Positions 19,620 to 28,102 of a DNA stretch of 64,000 nt are shown here, in pieces. The notes under the pieces were generated by a model, which saw only the letters and a list, made by a program, of their open reading frames with translations, was not told the origin of the DNA and searched no databases. The stretch comes from Pseudaquabacterium pictum (GTDB lineage: Bacteria > Pseudomonadota > Gammaproteobacteria > Burkholderiales > Burkholderiaceae_C), in NCBI RefSeq assembly GCF_005403045.1, contig NZ_BJCL01000020.1, positions 21,270-85,269 of the forward strand. Direction: 5' to 3'. Both the position numbers and the translations under genes were made by a program. Position 1 is the stretch's first letter, and every line of letters starts with the position of its first letter.

Positions 19620-19637
19620 GCGCGCCGGCGGCTCACT
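19615..19637. terminator. Shared hairpin between the convergent fur and hprK genes
   Basis: AGTGAGC (19615-19621) and GCTCACT (19631-19637) form a perfect 7-bp stem with a 9-base loop that spans both stop codons. Neither strand has a T-tract, so bidirectional termination is plausible but unproven. Confidence 0.35.
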
Positions 19638-20586
19638 CGTCGGGCTGCTGCATCGCGCGCTGGTGGCGCTCGATGAATTCCTGGTAGGTGTCGATGCCGC
19701 GCAGCTGCAGGATGGTGTTGCGCACCGCTGCCTCCACCAGCACCGCCAGGTTGCGGCCGGCATCCACCGTGATCACCACCTTGCGGATGCCGATGCCGAG
19801 AATGTCCTCGTACAGCGGCTCGTAGGGCAGGCGTTCGAACTCGCGCTCCATCGTCTCCTTGCGCACCAGGTGCACGATGAGCTTCAGGCGCATCTTGCGG
19901 CGCACCGCCGTCTCGCCAAAGATCGCCTTGATGTCGAGCAGGCCAATGCCGCGCACTTCCAGCAGGTTCAGCAGCAGGTCGGGGCAGCGGCCCTCTAGCG
20001 CGCTCTGGCTGATCTTGTAGAGGTCGACCGCATCGTCGGCCACCAGGCCGTGGCCACGGCTGATCAGCTCCAGCCCCAGCTCGCTCTTGCCCAGGCCGCT
20101 CTCGCCCGTCAGCAGCACGCCCAGCCCCAGGATGTCCATGAACACGCCATGGCGGGTGATGCGGTCGGCGAACAGCTGCGCCAGGTAGGCGCGCACGATG
20201 TCGATCACCTGGCCGGCGGATTCGCTGGTGACGAACAGCGGGATCTCGGCACGGTCGCACATCGCCACCAGGCGGTCGGGCGGCGTCACGCCGTCGGCGG
20301 CGATCAGCACCGGCGGCTCCAGCGTGACGATGCGCGAGATGCGGCGCTCCTGGTCCTCGGGGCTGTTCTCGGAGAGGTACTTGACCTCGCGCCAGCCGAC
20401 GATCTGGACCCGGTAGGGGTGCACATAGTTCAGGTAGCCGACCAGGTCGGCGGCTGACTGCGCATCGCGCACCGCCGCGTCGTCGAAGCGGCGCTCGGGG
20501 TGTGCGTGGCCAGCGATCCAGGCCCAGCGCAGCAACTCGCGGTGGGCTTCGAACAGCGCCTCGGCGCTGATCGAGGTCGGCTTCAA
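19633..20586 (-). CDS. hprK: HPr kinase/phosphorylase
   Basis: Phosphorylates and dephosphorylates a regulatory Ser of the phosphocarrier HPr. The 317-residue protein has the HprK N-terminal domain, His146 in [15 protein letters not shown], the Walker A loop GESGLGKS at 161-168, the family signature [20 protein letters not shown] and [14 protein letters not shown]. In Gram-negative bacteria HprK usually acts with the nitrogen PTS rather than sugar transport, which agrees with ptsN immediately upstream (34-base gap). The usual rapZ gene does not follow; fur meets it tail to tail. Confidence 0.95.
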   Translation of the reverse strand: MKPTSISAEALFEAHRELLRWAWIAGHAHPERRFDDAAVRDAQSAADLVGYLNYVHPYRVQIVGWREVKYLSENSPEDQERRISRIVTLEPPVLIAADGVTPPDRLVAMCDRAEIPLFVTSESAGQVIDIVRAYLAQLFADRITRHGVFMDILGLGVLLTGESGLGKSELGLELISRGHGLVADDAVDLYKISQSALEGRCPDLLLNLLEVRGIGLLDIKAIFGETAVRRKMRLKLIVHLVRKETMEREFERLPYEPLYEDILGIGIRKVVITVDAGRNLAVLVEAAVRNTILQLRGIDTYQEFIERHQRAMQQPDE

Positions 20587-20620
20587 GCGGTGGCCCCGGG
20601 CAGCACGGCAGCGTGGCGGC

Positions 20621-21091
20621 TCAGGCCACCGACTTCAGCGGCGCCCAGTCGGCGATCAGCTTGTGCAGCGCCACGGCGGTCTCGGCGGTCTTCATGCGCT
20701 CGCGCAGGTCGCGGTCGGACAACAGCTCGGCGATCTCCGACAGGATCTCCAGGTGCCGCTGCGTCGCCGCCTCGGGCACCAGCAGGAAGATCAGCAGGCC
20801 CACCGGCTCGTCGTCGGGCGCGTCGAACGGGATCGGCTGCTGCACGCGGATGACCGCCGCCAGCGGGTTCTTCAGGCCCTTGATGCGGCCGTGCGGGATC
20901 GCCACGGCATGGCCCAGACCGGTGGAGCCCAGGCGTTCGCGTGCGAACAGGTTGTCGGTGACGGTGGCCCGCGCAATGGCGTGCTGGTTCTCGAACAGCA
21001 GACCGGCGTGCTCGAAGGCGCGCTTCTTGCTGGTGGCATCCACATCCACCATCACATTGGCGACGGGCAGGATGGCGGCGAGACGGTTCAT
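20621..21091 (-). CDS. ptsN: PTS IIA-like nitrogen regulatory protein
   Basis: EIIA-Ntr protein of 156 residues, a phosphate acceptor of the regulatory (non-transport) PTS. The phosphorylated His67 lies in [17 protein letters not shown], followed by [19 protein letters not shown], typical of PtsN. It sits between hpf and hprK, as in the rpoN-cluster order, but rpoN is not in this window. A strong promoter and the hpf terminator lie upstream, so ptsN-hprK should be expressed independently of hpf. Confidence 0.94.
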   Translation of the reverse strand: MNRLAAILPVANVMVDVDATSKKRAFEHAGLLFENQHAIARATVTDNLFARERLGSTGLGHAVAIPHGRIKGLKNPLAAVIRVQQPIPFDAPDDEPVGLLIFLLVPEAATQRHLEILSEIAELLSDRDLRERMKTAETAVALHKLIADWAPLKSVA

Positions 21092-21156
21092 GGCGTTCCC
21101 CCCGCATCGCGCCGGTTCTTGGCTGGCGCCATCACGGGTCCTGTGACTGAAAAATG

Positions 21157-21184
21157 ATTATAGAAACGCATTGCTGCACCGCAA
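21157..21184 (-). promoter_or_regulatory. Sigma-70-type promoter for ptsN-hprK
   Basis: Read on the minus strand, TTGCGG (21184-21179), a 16-base spacer and a perfect TATAAT (21162-21157) form a good housekeeping promoter about 66 bases before the ptsN ATG. A perfect inverted repeat CATTGC-N6-GCAATG (21169-21186) overlaps the -35 element and spacer and could bind a regulator. Confidence 0.65.
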
Positions 21185-21243
21185 TGTAGACACCACCCTC
21201 GACTGCGGGATGTTGCCAATCCGCTTCAAATCATGCAGATGTG

Positions 21244-21269
21244 AACAAAACGGCCCCCGCAGGGGCCGT
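21244..21269 (-). terminator. Rho-independent terminator of hpf
   Basis: ACGGCCCC (21250-21257) and GGGGCCGT (21262-21269) form an 8-bp stem with a 4-base loop, 21 bases past the hpf stop. On the minus strand it is followed by a short T-rich run (TTTGTTC). Confidence 0.7.
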
Positions 21270-21289
21270 CGGTTGCAGAGGTGGACGGC

Positions 21290-21631
21290 CTAGACCACGC
21301 CAGCATCCAGGCGCTTGGCGGCCGGGTGGTGGTGGTCCTGCAGTTTGTCCTTGTGCTTGACGACCTGGCGGTCGAGCTTGTCCATCAACTGGTCGATGGC
21401 GGCGTACAGATCCTCATGCGACTGCTCCACGAAGATGTCCTTGCCCTTGGCATGCAACGTCACTTCGGCCTTCTGCCGTCGTTCCTTCTCCTTCAGCTTT
21501 TCCACTGTCAGCAGAACACTGATGTCGACCACCTGGTCGAAGTGCCTTGTGACCCGATCCAGCTTGGTGAGCACGTACTCACGAAGCGCCGGAGTGACAT
21601 CCAGATGGTGTCCGCTGATCGTCAGGTTCAT
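21290..21631 (-). CDS. hpf: Ribosome hibernation promoting factor
   Basis: Small ribosome-binding protein of 113 residues (HPF/YfiA family, short form) that inactivates ribosomes in stationary phase. The sequence [20 protein letters not shown], then [29 protein letters not shown], is diagnostic. The start is preceded by AAGGAC. It is the first gene before ptsN-hprK, but a terminator and the ptsN promoter separate them. No sigma-54 promoter was recognised upstream. Confidence 0.94.
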   Translation of the reverse strand: MNLTISGHHLDVTPALREYVLTKLDRVTRHFDQVVDISVLLTVEKLKEKERRQKAEVTLHAKGKDIFVEQSHEDLYAAIDQLMDKLDRQVVKHKDKLQDHHHPAAKRLDAGVV

Positions 21632-22035
21632 CAGAGCGTCCTTTCAAAAAGGGTTTCTCGGAGCAGGACGGTGTGCAGGCACTTCGCCGACGCAGCACGG
21701 AGCGCCCACCGTCCGAGCCCAGTGTGCGCCCGATGTCAGGGCGATGACAAGGGGTGACTGGGCGCCATGGGCGGTGCTTTTGAGAGGTTCAGCACAATCT
21801 GCAAGCTTGACAATTTCGCCGTGTCCCTGGTGTCCTGTCAGATGTGACATCCGTGTTTTCCTAGGGGTGCCCCCTCACCCGATGGGTTAAACAGGGTAAA
21901 GTGAAAAAAAGTGGCGGCTCGTGCCGGGTGCGTGCAAGTGGGCGCTCCTGGCCGGGCCGCAGTCGATCCCCACGTTCCTGCATGCCTTGCCCGGCAGGCG
22001 GGGCGGCCTCCAAGCCCGGTCTGGCCGGCAGCGTG
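21632..22035. other. 404-base intergenic region between divergent hpf and the HTH-receiver gene
   Basis: This stretch is less GC-rich than its surroundings, especially 21780-21910. It contains a small inverted repeat TGTCA-GATG-TGACA (21836-21849) and a TTGACA (21807-21812) with no good -10 partner. An in-frame GTG at 21901, in the A-rich run GTGAAAAAAAG, could be an alternative start of the downstream gene. No gene is supported inside it. Confidence 0.5.
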
Positions 22036-22662
22036 ATGCGCAAGAACCCCACCAACGACGACGTCCTGTCCACCCGCGAAGCCGCCGAGCAGTTGGGTGT
22101 TGCCTTGCGAACCGTGCAGTTGTGGGTGGAAAGCGGTGTGTTGCCAGCATGGAAGACGGCCGGCGGCCACCGCCGCATCTCCCGCATCGCCGTCGAGCGG
22201 CTGATCGGCGAGCGCCGTGCAGCGCTGTCGGGCGACACCCAGCCTGCCCCGTTGGCGCCAGGCGGGGAAGCCCGTCTGCGGGTGATGGTGGTCGAGGACG
22301 AGCCGGAGCTGCTGCGCCTGTTCATGATGGTGATCGCCGGCTGGGACCTGCCCATCGACGTGACCCCGGCCTCCGACGGCTTCGAGGCCCTGTTGCGCAT
22401 GGGTCAGCAATGCCCCGACCTGCTGGTCACCGACCTGAACATGCCGGGCATGGACGGCTTCAAGATGATCCAGTCGCTGCGCGGCGTCGGTCCGGCCTAC
22501 GACGACATGGAGATCGTCGTCGTCACCGCCTTGTCCGAGGCCGACATCGCCCAGCGCGGCGGCCTGCCGGCGCAGGTGCGGGTGTTCCACAAGCCGGTGC
22601 CGTTCGACGAGCTCGAAGCGCTGGTGCGCGACCGCGTCGCCGCGCTGGCCTCGGTGGCCTGA
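22036..22662 (+). CDS. HTH (excisionase/MerR-like)-receiver fusion regulator
   Basis: Protein of 208 residues with reversed domain order. An N-terminal helix-turn-helix of the HTH_17/MerR-like type (about residues 10-60: LSTREAAEQLGVALRTVQLW, then AWKTAGGHRRISRIAVERL) precedes a C-terminal receiver (VMVVEDEPELLRLFMMV, Asp133 in LLVTDLNMPGMDG, Lys in HKPVPFDEL). Ordinary response regulators put the receiver first. The ATG at 22036 was chosen because the HTH begins there; a GTG at 21901 would add 45 low-complexity residues. It may be a phosphorylation-controlled DNA-binding protein, with no kinase gene adjacent. A stand-alone receiver gene follows, so the two may share a kinase. Confidence 0.82.
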   Translation: MRKNPTNDDVLSTREAAEQLGVALRTVQLWVESGVLPAWKTAGGHRRISRIAVERLIGERRAALSGDTQPAPLAPGGEARLRVMVVEDEPELLRLFMMVIAGWDLPIDVTPASDGFEALLRMGQQCPDLLVTDLNMPGMDGFKMIQSLRGVGPAYDDMEIVVVTALSEADIAQRGGLPAQVRVFHKPVPFDELEALVRDRVAALASVA

Positions 22663-22807
22663 TCGCCCGCCAGGGCTGGGCCAGCCGCCGGCCCGTGGTG
22701 GCCGTTGCACCGGCCGGCCATTTCCGGTCTTCGGCCAGGTGCAATCCGCCTGACAATGTGGCGTGGGGTTGCCGGCCGAAGGCTGCCGGCCCCGGGGAGC
22801 CCTTGCC

Positions 22808-23179
22808 ATGAAACGCGTGCTGATCGTCGAAGACCAGGCTGACATCCGGAAGCTGATCCGGATGACGCTGGAGTTCGAGCCCTACGAGATCCACGAGGCT
22901 GCCAACGGCACGGACGGCCTGCAACTGGCCGTCTCGGTGCAGCCGGACCTGATCCTGCTCGACGTGATGATGCCCGGCGAGCTCGATGGCCTGCAGGTGT
23001 GCGCCCGCGTGCGCGCGCTGCCGGCGCTGCAGGGCACCCGGGTGGTGCTGCTCACCGCCCGCGGGCAGACCCAGGACCGCGATGCCGGCCAGGAAGCAGG
23101 GGCCGACGAGTACCTGATCAAGCCCTTCAGCCCGCTGCAGCTGATCGAGACCATCGAGCGGCTGATGCCTGCGGCCTGA
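22808..23179 (+). CDS. Single-domain response regulator (CheY-like receiver)
   Basis: Receiver-only protein of 123 residues: MKRVLIVEDQADIRKLIRMT, phospho-acceptor Asp in LILLDVMMPGELDG near residue 52, Thr in VVLLTARGQ and Lys in YLIKPFSPLQL. There is no output domain, so it acts through protein contacts or as a phosphate relay. It lies 145 bases after the HTH-receiver gene, with a perfect hairpin immediately after its stop. The partner kinase is not in the neighbourhood. Confidence 0.85.
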   Translation: MKRVLIVEDQADIRKLIRMTLEFEPYEIHEAANGTDGLQLAVSVQPDLILLDVMMPGELDGLQVCARVRALPALQGTRVVLLTARGQTQDRDAGQEAGADEYLIKPFSPLQLIETIERLMPAA

Positions 23180-23228
23180 GCCTGCCGCACCGGCAGGCTG
23201 CCAGGGTGCCGATGCCATAATCATCGGC
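23179..23228. other. Two consecutive perfect hairpins upstream of corA
   Basis: AGCCTGCCG-cac-CGGCAGGCT (23179-23199, 9-bp stem) begins at the receiver gene's stop codon. GCCGATG-N7-CATCGGC (23208-23228, 7-bp stem) has CATAAT in its loop. The first may be a terminator without a T-tract. The second could be an operator or leader structure for corA. No known magnesium-sensing riboswitch was recognised. Confidence 0.4.
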
Positions 23229-23388
23229 TGATCCACTCGGAGCACCACGTTGGACCCCAGTCACCCTCGGTGACCGTCCACGCCAGGCCAGACCTGGGGT
23301 GAGGCGGTCGCAGACACACGTCATCCCCCAGCCTTCCACGGCCGCCCGTGCCCTTCGGCATGCAGGCCGCCGCGTCCTGGAGAGCGCC

Positions 23389-24351
23389 ATGCTCAACGTC
23401 TTCACACTGGCCCAAGGCAGGCTGGTGCAGCATGAAATCGACAGCCCCGACACCCTGGCCCAGGCGGCGCCGGTGTGGGTGGACCTGGAAGCGCCGTCGC
23501 CGATGGAAAAGGGCTGGATCAGCGCCCGCTTCGGCCTGCACATCCCCGACGACATCGTCGACGACGACCTCGAGGAATCGGCCCGCTTCTACGAGGAGGA
23601 CAACGGCGAGCTGCACATCCGCTCCGACTTCCTGATCGACGACGACGTGACGCCGCGCAACGTGCGGGTGGCCTTCATCCTGAAGGACGGCGTGCTGTTT
23701 TCGGTGCACGGCGAGGACCTGCCGGTGTTCCGCCTGCTGCGGCTGCGGGCGCGCCGCATCCCGGCGCTGATCGGCGACGCCAAGGATGTGCTGCTGAAGC
23801 TGTACGACGCCGATGCCGAGTACTCGGCCGACGCGCTGGAGGGCATCTACGACAGTCTGGAGAAGGTGAGCGCCCGGGTGCTGAAGCAGGACGTGGACGA
23901 CCGCGCCGCCGGCGACGCGCTGAGCGCCATCGCCAAGGAGGAAGACCTGAACGGCCGCATCCGCCGCAACGTGATGGACACCCGCCGGGCGGTGAGCTTC
24001 ATGATGCGCAGCCGGCTGCTGAATGCCGAGCAGTTCGAGGAGGCGCGCCAGATCATGCGCGACATCGATTCGCTGGACAGCCACACCGCCTTCCTGTTCG
24101 ACAAGATCAACTTCCTGATGGATGCCACCGTCGGCTTCATCAACATCAACCAGAACAAGATCATCAAGATCTTCTCGGTGGCCAGCGTGGCGCTGCTGCC
24201 GCCCACGCTGATCGCCAGCATCTACGGCATGAACTTCCAGCACATGCCCGAGCTGCAGCACCCCTGGGGCTACCCGTTTGCGCTGGGGCTGATGGTGGCC
24301 TCGGTGGCGGCGCCGTTCATCTACTTCCGGCGCAAGGGCTGGCTGCGCTGA
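23389..24351 (+). CDS. corA: CorA-type divalent metal transporter
   Basis: Inner-membrane channel for Mg2+ (also Co2+/Ni2+) of 320 residues. The long cytoplasmic N-terminal domain is acidic (IPDDIVDDDLEESARFYEED), followed by the coiled stalk helix and two C-terminal membrane helices separated by the YGMNF selectivity motif, ending in a basic tail (RRKGWLR). The ATG at 23389 is preceded by GGAGAG. The 209 bases upstream hold two hairpins but no recognised riboswitch. Confidence 0.92.
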   Translation: MLNVFTLAQGRLVQHEIDSPDTLAQAAPVWVDLEAPSPMEKGWISARFGLHIPDDIVDDDLEESARFYEEDNGELHIRSDFLIDDDVTPRNVRVAFILKDGVLFSVHGEDLPVFRLLRLRARRIPALIGDAKDVLLKLYDADAEYSADALEGIYDSLEKVSARVLKQDVDDRAAGDALSAIAKEEDLNGRIRRNVMDTRRAVSFMMRSRLLNAEQFEEARQIMRDIDSLDSHTAFLFDKINFLMDATVGFININQNKIIKIFSVASVALLPPTLIASIYGMNFQHMPELQHPWGYPFALGLMVASVAAPFIYFRRKGWLR

Positions 24352-24481
24352 CGGCCTGGCCGTCCGTGAAGGGTTGCATGCGCGCCACAGCCGATGCGGC
24401 TGCCGCGGTTTCGGCGGCAGGTGGCTGTGCTAGCGTGCGGCCGGTTGTCCGTATTGCCGGGCGCTGCACTCCTGTCTGACC

Positions 24482-24949
24482 ATGCTGCCAATCGCCCCCC
24501 CGCTCCTGCGCACGCTGCGCACCCTGTTGCTGCTGGCCGCCGGCGGTGTGGCCGGGGTCGCCCAGGCCCAGTTCGCGATGGTGCCTTCACCGCTGGCGGC
24601 AGCGGGTGCCCCCAGCGAGGCCGACACCGACCAGGTCTACAAGCTGGAGGCCGCCAAGCATCTGTATGCCAGCTATCCGATGCGGGTGTTCAAGGGCCGC
24701 ATGCCGCCGCTGCTGTACGGCGTGATGATCGTCGACACCGAAATCGACGCGCAGGGCCAGATCGTGGATGTGCGGGTGCGCCGGCCGCCGGCCGCGCCCG
24801 AGGTCGGCCCCTGGGTGGTGGCGATGATCCGCAAGGCGGGGCCGTTCCCGGCGCCGGCCAAGCTGGGCAAGGCGGTTTACACCGACATCTGGCTGGTGCA
24901 CAAGAGCGGCAATTTCCAGCTCGACACGCTGACCGAAGGTCAGAACTGA
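24482..24949 (+). CDS. Exported protein with a TonB C-terminal-like domain
   Basis: Protein of 155 residues with a signal peptide (about 1-29, ending VAQA) and a domain resembling the TonB C-terminus: YGVMIVDTEIDAQGQIVDV, then RRPPAAPEVGPWVVAMIRKA and PFPAPAKLGKAVYTDIW. It has no membrane anchor or proline-rich stalk, so it is not a TonB energy transducer. Stand-alone exported TonB-C domains are common in Burkholderiales and of unknown role. It converges on the SnoaL-like gene with four bases between stops. Confidence 0.7.
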   Translation: MLPIAPPLLRTLRTLLLLAAGGVAGVAQAQFAMVPSPLAAAGAPSEADTDQVYKLEAAKHLYASYPMRVFKGRMPPLLYGVMIVDTEIDAQGQIVDVRVRRPPAAPEVGPWVVAMIRKAGPFPAPAKLGKAVYTDIWLVHKSGNFQLDTLTEGQN

Positions 24950-24953
24950 AGCT

Positions 24954-25388
24954 TCATCCGCCGGCGCGCTTCTTCAGCCAGCGCATCAGGACGCCCAGCA
25001 CGGGCAGCTTCTCGTACAGCTCCTCGGCCGCATCCCAGTAGTCGCGGTGCGATTGCACCTGGCCGGCGGCATTGAAGCGGATGTGGCTGCCACCGTGGAT
25101 CGCCACGGCCGCCGCGCCGGCGCCGCGGGTGCGGAAGGTGAAATCCCAGGTGAGGAACAGCGCGTCGCCGTCGGCCACGATCTCCAGCACCTGGAAGCGC
25201 GGGTGGTCCAGCGTGCGGAACATGTGGCTGAAGATGCGGGCGATCGCGGCCACGCCCTGCACCTCGTTGAACGGGTCCTTGAAGCGGGCGTCGTCGGCAT
25301 AGACGCCGCGCAGCGCCGGCAGGTCGGCTGGCGTCAGGGTCTCGTACAGCGCCACCACCCGCTGCACCCGCGGGTCGGCATGGCGCAT
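24954..25388 (-). CDS. SnoaL/NTF2-like protein, last gene of the lipid/stress cluster
   Basis: Cytosolic protein of 144 residues with an NTF2-like fold: RVVALYETLTPADLPALRGVYADDARFKDPFNEVQG, then FLTWDFTF and GGSHIRFNAAGQVQSHRDYWDAAEELYEKLP, typical of SnoaL-like isomerase/hydrolase homologues. The ATG at 25388 lies ten bases after the SDR stop. In related clusters a SnoaL-like gene next to the SDR is common. No substrate is assigned; the family includes steroid isomerase-like enzymes and ligand binders. Confidence 0.75.
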   Translation of the reverse strand: MRHADPRVQRVVALYETLTPADLPALRGVYADDARFKDPFNEVQGVAAIARIFSHMFRTLDHPRFQVLEIVADGDALFLTWDFTFRTRGAGAAAVAIHGGSHIRFNAAGQVQSHRDYWDAAEELYEKLPVLGVLMRWLKKRAGG

Positions 25389-25398
25389 GGCGGCCGGC

Positions 25399-26184
25399 TC
25401 AGACACGCACGGCGCGGCGGATGGCGCCGAAGTACATGCCGTCGGGCATCGGCCGCAGGGCCTTGAGCATGCGGGTGAAGCGCTTGGGGAAGTGGATCTC
25501 GAACTCGCCGGCCTCCCAGCCCGCGACGATGGCCAGCGCGGCATCCTCCGGGCTCATCAGCGCCGGCATCTTGAAGCTGTTCTGCGCGGTCAGCGGCGTC
25601 TCGACGAAGCCGGGGTTGATCAGCGACACGCCCACGCCGCGGGCATGCAGGTCCAGGTACAGCACCTCGGACAGGTTGATCAGCGCGGCCTTGGTGGGGC
25701 CGTAGGCCAGCGCATTGGGCAGGCCGCGGTAGCCGGCCACGCTGGCCACCAGGCTCAGGTGCGCCGGCGTGCCGGCGGCGGCTTGCCGCAGCAGCGTGGG
25801 CAGCACCGCATCCAGCATGTTCAGCGCGCCCACGTAGTTGATCTGCTGGTGGCGCACCGCGTCGGCCAGGTCGAAGCTGGTGGCCTGCATCGCGTGGTAG
25901 TGGCCGGCGCAGTACAGCGCCAGGTCGATGCGGCCGTCCTCGGCCAGCAGCTGGGTGGCGGCGGCGCGCACGGCGCCAGCATCGGTGGCATCCAGCGGCA
26001 GAGCGCGGGCGCCGGGGTGGTCGGCAACGAAGCTGTCCAGCGCCGGCAGGCCGCGCGCCGACACCGTGACCTTGGCGCCCAGCGCATGCAGCCGGGCCGC
26101 GGTGGCGCGGCCGATGCCGGTGGAGGCGCCCACCAGCCAGACATGCTGGCTGCGCCAGTCGGTGATGCGGGGATTCAGGGCCAT
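25399..26184 (-). CDS. Short-chain dehydrogenase/reductase
   Basis: NAD(P)-dependent oxidoreductase of 261 residues with the Rossmann motif GASTGIGRA (about 19-27), the NAG-like strand YCAGHYHA, a catalytic Ser in SLVASVAGYRG and the active-site YGPTK (Tyr-x3-Lys). A C-terminal extension (HFPKRFTRMLKALRPMPDGMYFG) suggests association with membranes or lipids. It lies within the cfa/DUF1365 cluster, so a modified fatty acyl chain is a possible substrate, which is inferred from context. Confidence 0.85.
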   Translation of the reverse strand: MALNPRITDWRSQHVWLVGASTGIGRATAARLHALGAKVTVSARGLPALDSFVADHPGARALPLDATDAGAVRAAATQLLAEDGRIDLALYCAGHYHAMQATSFDLADAVRHQQINYVGALNMLDAVLPTLLRQAAAGTPAHLSLVASVAGYRGLPNALAYGPTKAALINLSEVLYLDLHARGVGVSLINPGFVETPLTAQNSFKMPALMSPEDAALAIVAGWEAGEFEIHFPKRFTRMLKALRPMPDGMYFGAIRRAVRV

Positions 26185-26206
26185 CGTGGGCTTTCTCGCC
26201 GGGCGG

Positions 26207-26779
26207 TCAGCCGGGCAGGCGTTGGAAGGACAGCAGCACCTCGCCCAGGCGGATGCCGAACTTCGACATCACCGCACGGTTGAGCATCACCTGGTCGTCG
26301 ACCAGGAACATCCAGTCGTCGAACTGCACTTCCCAGGTGCGGCCGTCCACCGGCAACAGCAGGGTGTAGCGCCAGTTCAGCGCATTGCCCGCGGCCTGGC
26401 CCTGGGCCTCGCCCAGCACGTCGGCGGCGGTGCCGATGTAGCGGCCGTCGGCGCCGCGTTGGAGCGTCCAGACGCGCGTCTCCTTGCGGCCATCGGCATA
26501 GGTGAAGCGTTCGTCCAGCGTGCCGGTGTCGCCCACCCAGGTGCCGGTGAGCTGCACGGTGAAGCGCTGCAGCACCTTGCCGCCGCGGTCGGTGACGATG
26601 CCGTGGGCCAGCAGCTTGCCGTTGAAGTACTGCTTGAGGTCGAGCTTCGGGCTCTGGCTGGCGTAGTCGGCCGGCGTCGGGCTGGCGCAGCCGGACAGGC
26701 CCAGCGTGGCCAGGCCGGCGATGGCCAGGGTGGCGCCGGCGGCCAGCCGGCGCAGGGTGGGGGTGAAGCGCGGTGTCAT
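26207..26779 (-). CDS. DUF3833-family lipoprotein
   Basis: Protein of 190 residues with a lipoprotein signal (lipobox LGLSGC, Cys near residue 31) and a mature domain with the DUF3833 pattern: LKQYFNGKLLAHGIVTDRGGKVLQRFTVQLTGTW, then DERFTYADGRKETRVW and FDDWMFLVDDQVMLNRAVMSKFGIRLGEVLLSF. The family is lipocalin-like in its strand pattern, which would suit a lipid ligand; that is inference. The start overlaps the stop of the MFS gene (ATGA), so it is coupled to it. Confidence 0.82.
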   Translation of the reverse strand: MTPRFTPTLRRLAAGATLAIAGLATLGLSGCASPTPADYASQSPKLDLKQYFNGKLLAHGIVTDRGGKVLQRFTVQLTGTWVGDTGTLDERFTYADGRKETRVWTLQRGADGRYIGTAADVLGEAQGQAAGNALNWRYTLLLPVDGRTWEVQFDDWMFLVDDQVMLNRAVMSKFGIRLGEVLLSFQRLPG

Positions 26780-28080
26780 GGGCGGTCCAGGTGGGTGCGA
26801 AAGGTCCAGAGCAGGCCGGCGGCGCCGGCCTTCAGCAGGCAGGGCACGGCGGCATAGACCACGGCCAGCGCGTTCAGCGCCGTGGGGTCGGTGGCGCCGG
26901 GGGCATAGCCCAGCCACTGCAGCGCCGGCAGGGCCAGGCCGGCGGCCAGCGCCAGGTTGAGTTTGTTGGCGCAGGTCCACCAGCCGAAGTAGTTGCCCTC
27001 GTGGCGCAGCGCATGGCCGGCGCGCTGGATCACGCCGGTCAGCAGCGCGCCGGGCACGGCCAGGTCGGCGCCCAGCGCCACGCCGGAGGCGATGCAGATC
27101 GCCAGGAAGGCGGCGGTGTCGTCGCTGCCCAGCCGCGCCGCCCACATGAAGGCGGCAATGGCCAGGCCCATGCCGGCCAGCCAGCAGCGCAGCAGGCCGA
27201 ACCTTGCCACCGCCCGCACCCACAGCGGCATCGACAGCGCTGCCGCGGCGAAGTAGCTGCCGAGAAAGGCCGGCTCCCAGGCCGGCGCCTGCAGCCGGTC
27301 GCGGATGAAGAAGATCACCAGCGTGGCCGGGATCGCGCTGGCCACGCCGTTGAGCAGGAACACCGCCATCAACCGGCGGAAGGCCGGCGTGCGCCAGGGC
27401 AGCAGCCAGGCGCCCGGCTCGCTCGCTGTGCCGGTCTGCAGCAGCCGCAGCGGCGCGGCGCGGAACGGCGCGCCGGACAGCGCCCAGATCGCCAGCGCCA
27501 GCAGCGTGATGCAGGTGACCACCATCACCGGCACGCCGGCCAGCGCGGGCAGCACGCTGGCGGCCAGCACGCCGGCCAGCGACAGGCCCTCGCGCCAGCC
27601 GGTGATGCGGGCCTGTGCAGTGGCCCCGCCGCCCAGCCGGGCGCCCCAGGCCTGGTGCAGCACGCCCAGGGCGCTGTAGCCCAGGCAGGTGACCACCAAG
27701 GCCACGGCGCACCAGGCCAGCAGCGCGTCCGAACCCTGCACCTGCGGGAAGAACAGCGCCGCGAAGCCCAGCGCCATCAACAGCGCCGCGCCGGCCGCAG
27801 CCGCCAGCACCTGGCGGCGCGGGCGCGCCAGGCCGGCATCGACCATCCGGCCCAGCCAAGGGTCGATCAGCGCATCCAGCGCGCGGGTGCCTAGCAGAAC
27901 GGCGCCCAGCCCGGCCAGCGGCACGCCCAGCTGGGCGGCGTAGTGGTTGGGCAGCAGCACGTACAGCGGCAGCGCGGCAAAGGCCAGCGGCGCGCCCAGC
28001 GCGCCGTAGCGCAGGCCATCGGCCAGGCTGAAGCCGGAGGACGCGGCGCCAACAGGTTGGCTGAGCGTGCGGTTGGTCAT
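26776..28080 (-). CDS. MFS transporter of the GPH (melibiose-symporter-like) type
   Basis: Inner-membrane carrier of 434 residues with about 12 hydrophobic segments. The early signature LGTRALDALIDPWLGRMVD corresponds to the GPH-family motif containing an Asp-Pro pair (KxxDAxxDPxxG). Sugar specificity should not be assumed: GPH-like carriers in cfa/DUF1365 clusters probably handle something lipid-related. The gene follows the chalcone-isomerase-like gene with a 22-base gap and overlaps the DUF3833 gene by four bases. Confidence 0.85.
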   Translation of the reverse strand: MTNRTLSQPVGAASSGFSLADGLRYGALGAPLAFAALPLYVLLPNHYAAQLGVPLAGLGAVLLGTRALDALIDPWLGRMVDAGLARPRRQVLAAAAGAALLMALGFAALFFPQVQGSDALLAWCAVALVVTCLGYSALGVLHQAWGARLGGGATAQARITGWREGLSLAGVLAASVLPALAGVPVMVVTCITLLALAIWALSGAPFRAAPLRLLQTGTASEPGAWLLPWRTPAFRRLMAVFLLNGVASAIPATLVIFFIRDRLQAPAWEPAFLGSYFAAAALSMPLWVRAVARFGLLRCWLAGMGLAIAAFMWAARLGSDDTAAFLAICIASGVALGADLAVPGALLTGVIQRAGHALRHEGNYFGWWTCANKLNLALAAGLALPALQWLGYAPGATDPTALNALAVVYAAVPCLLKAGAAGLLWTFRTHLDRP

Positions 28081-28102
28081 GGTGCTGGGCGGGGTCGGCC
28101 GG

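Noticed and set aside
26776..28080. Annotating the MFS carrier as a sugar (melibiose) symporter
   Set aside because: Only general family resemblance supports that, and the gene context is lipid modification.
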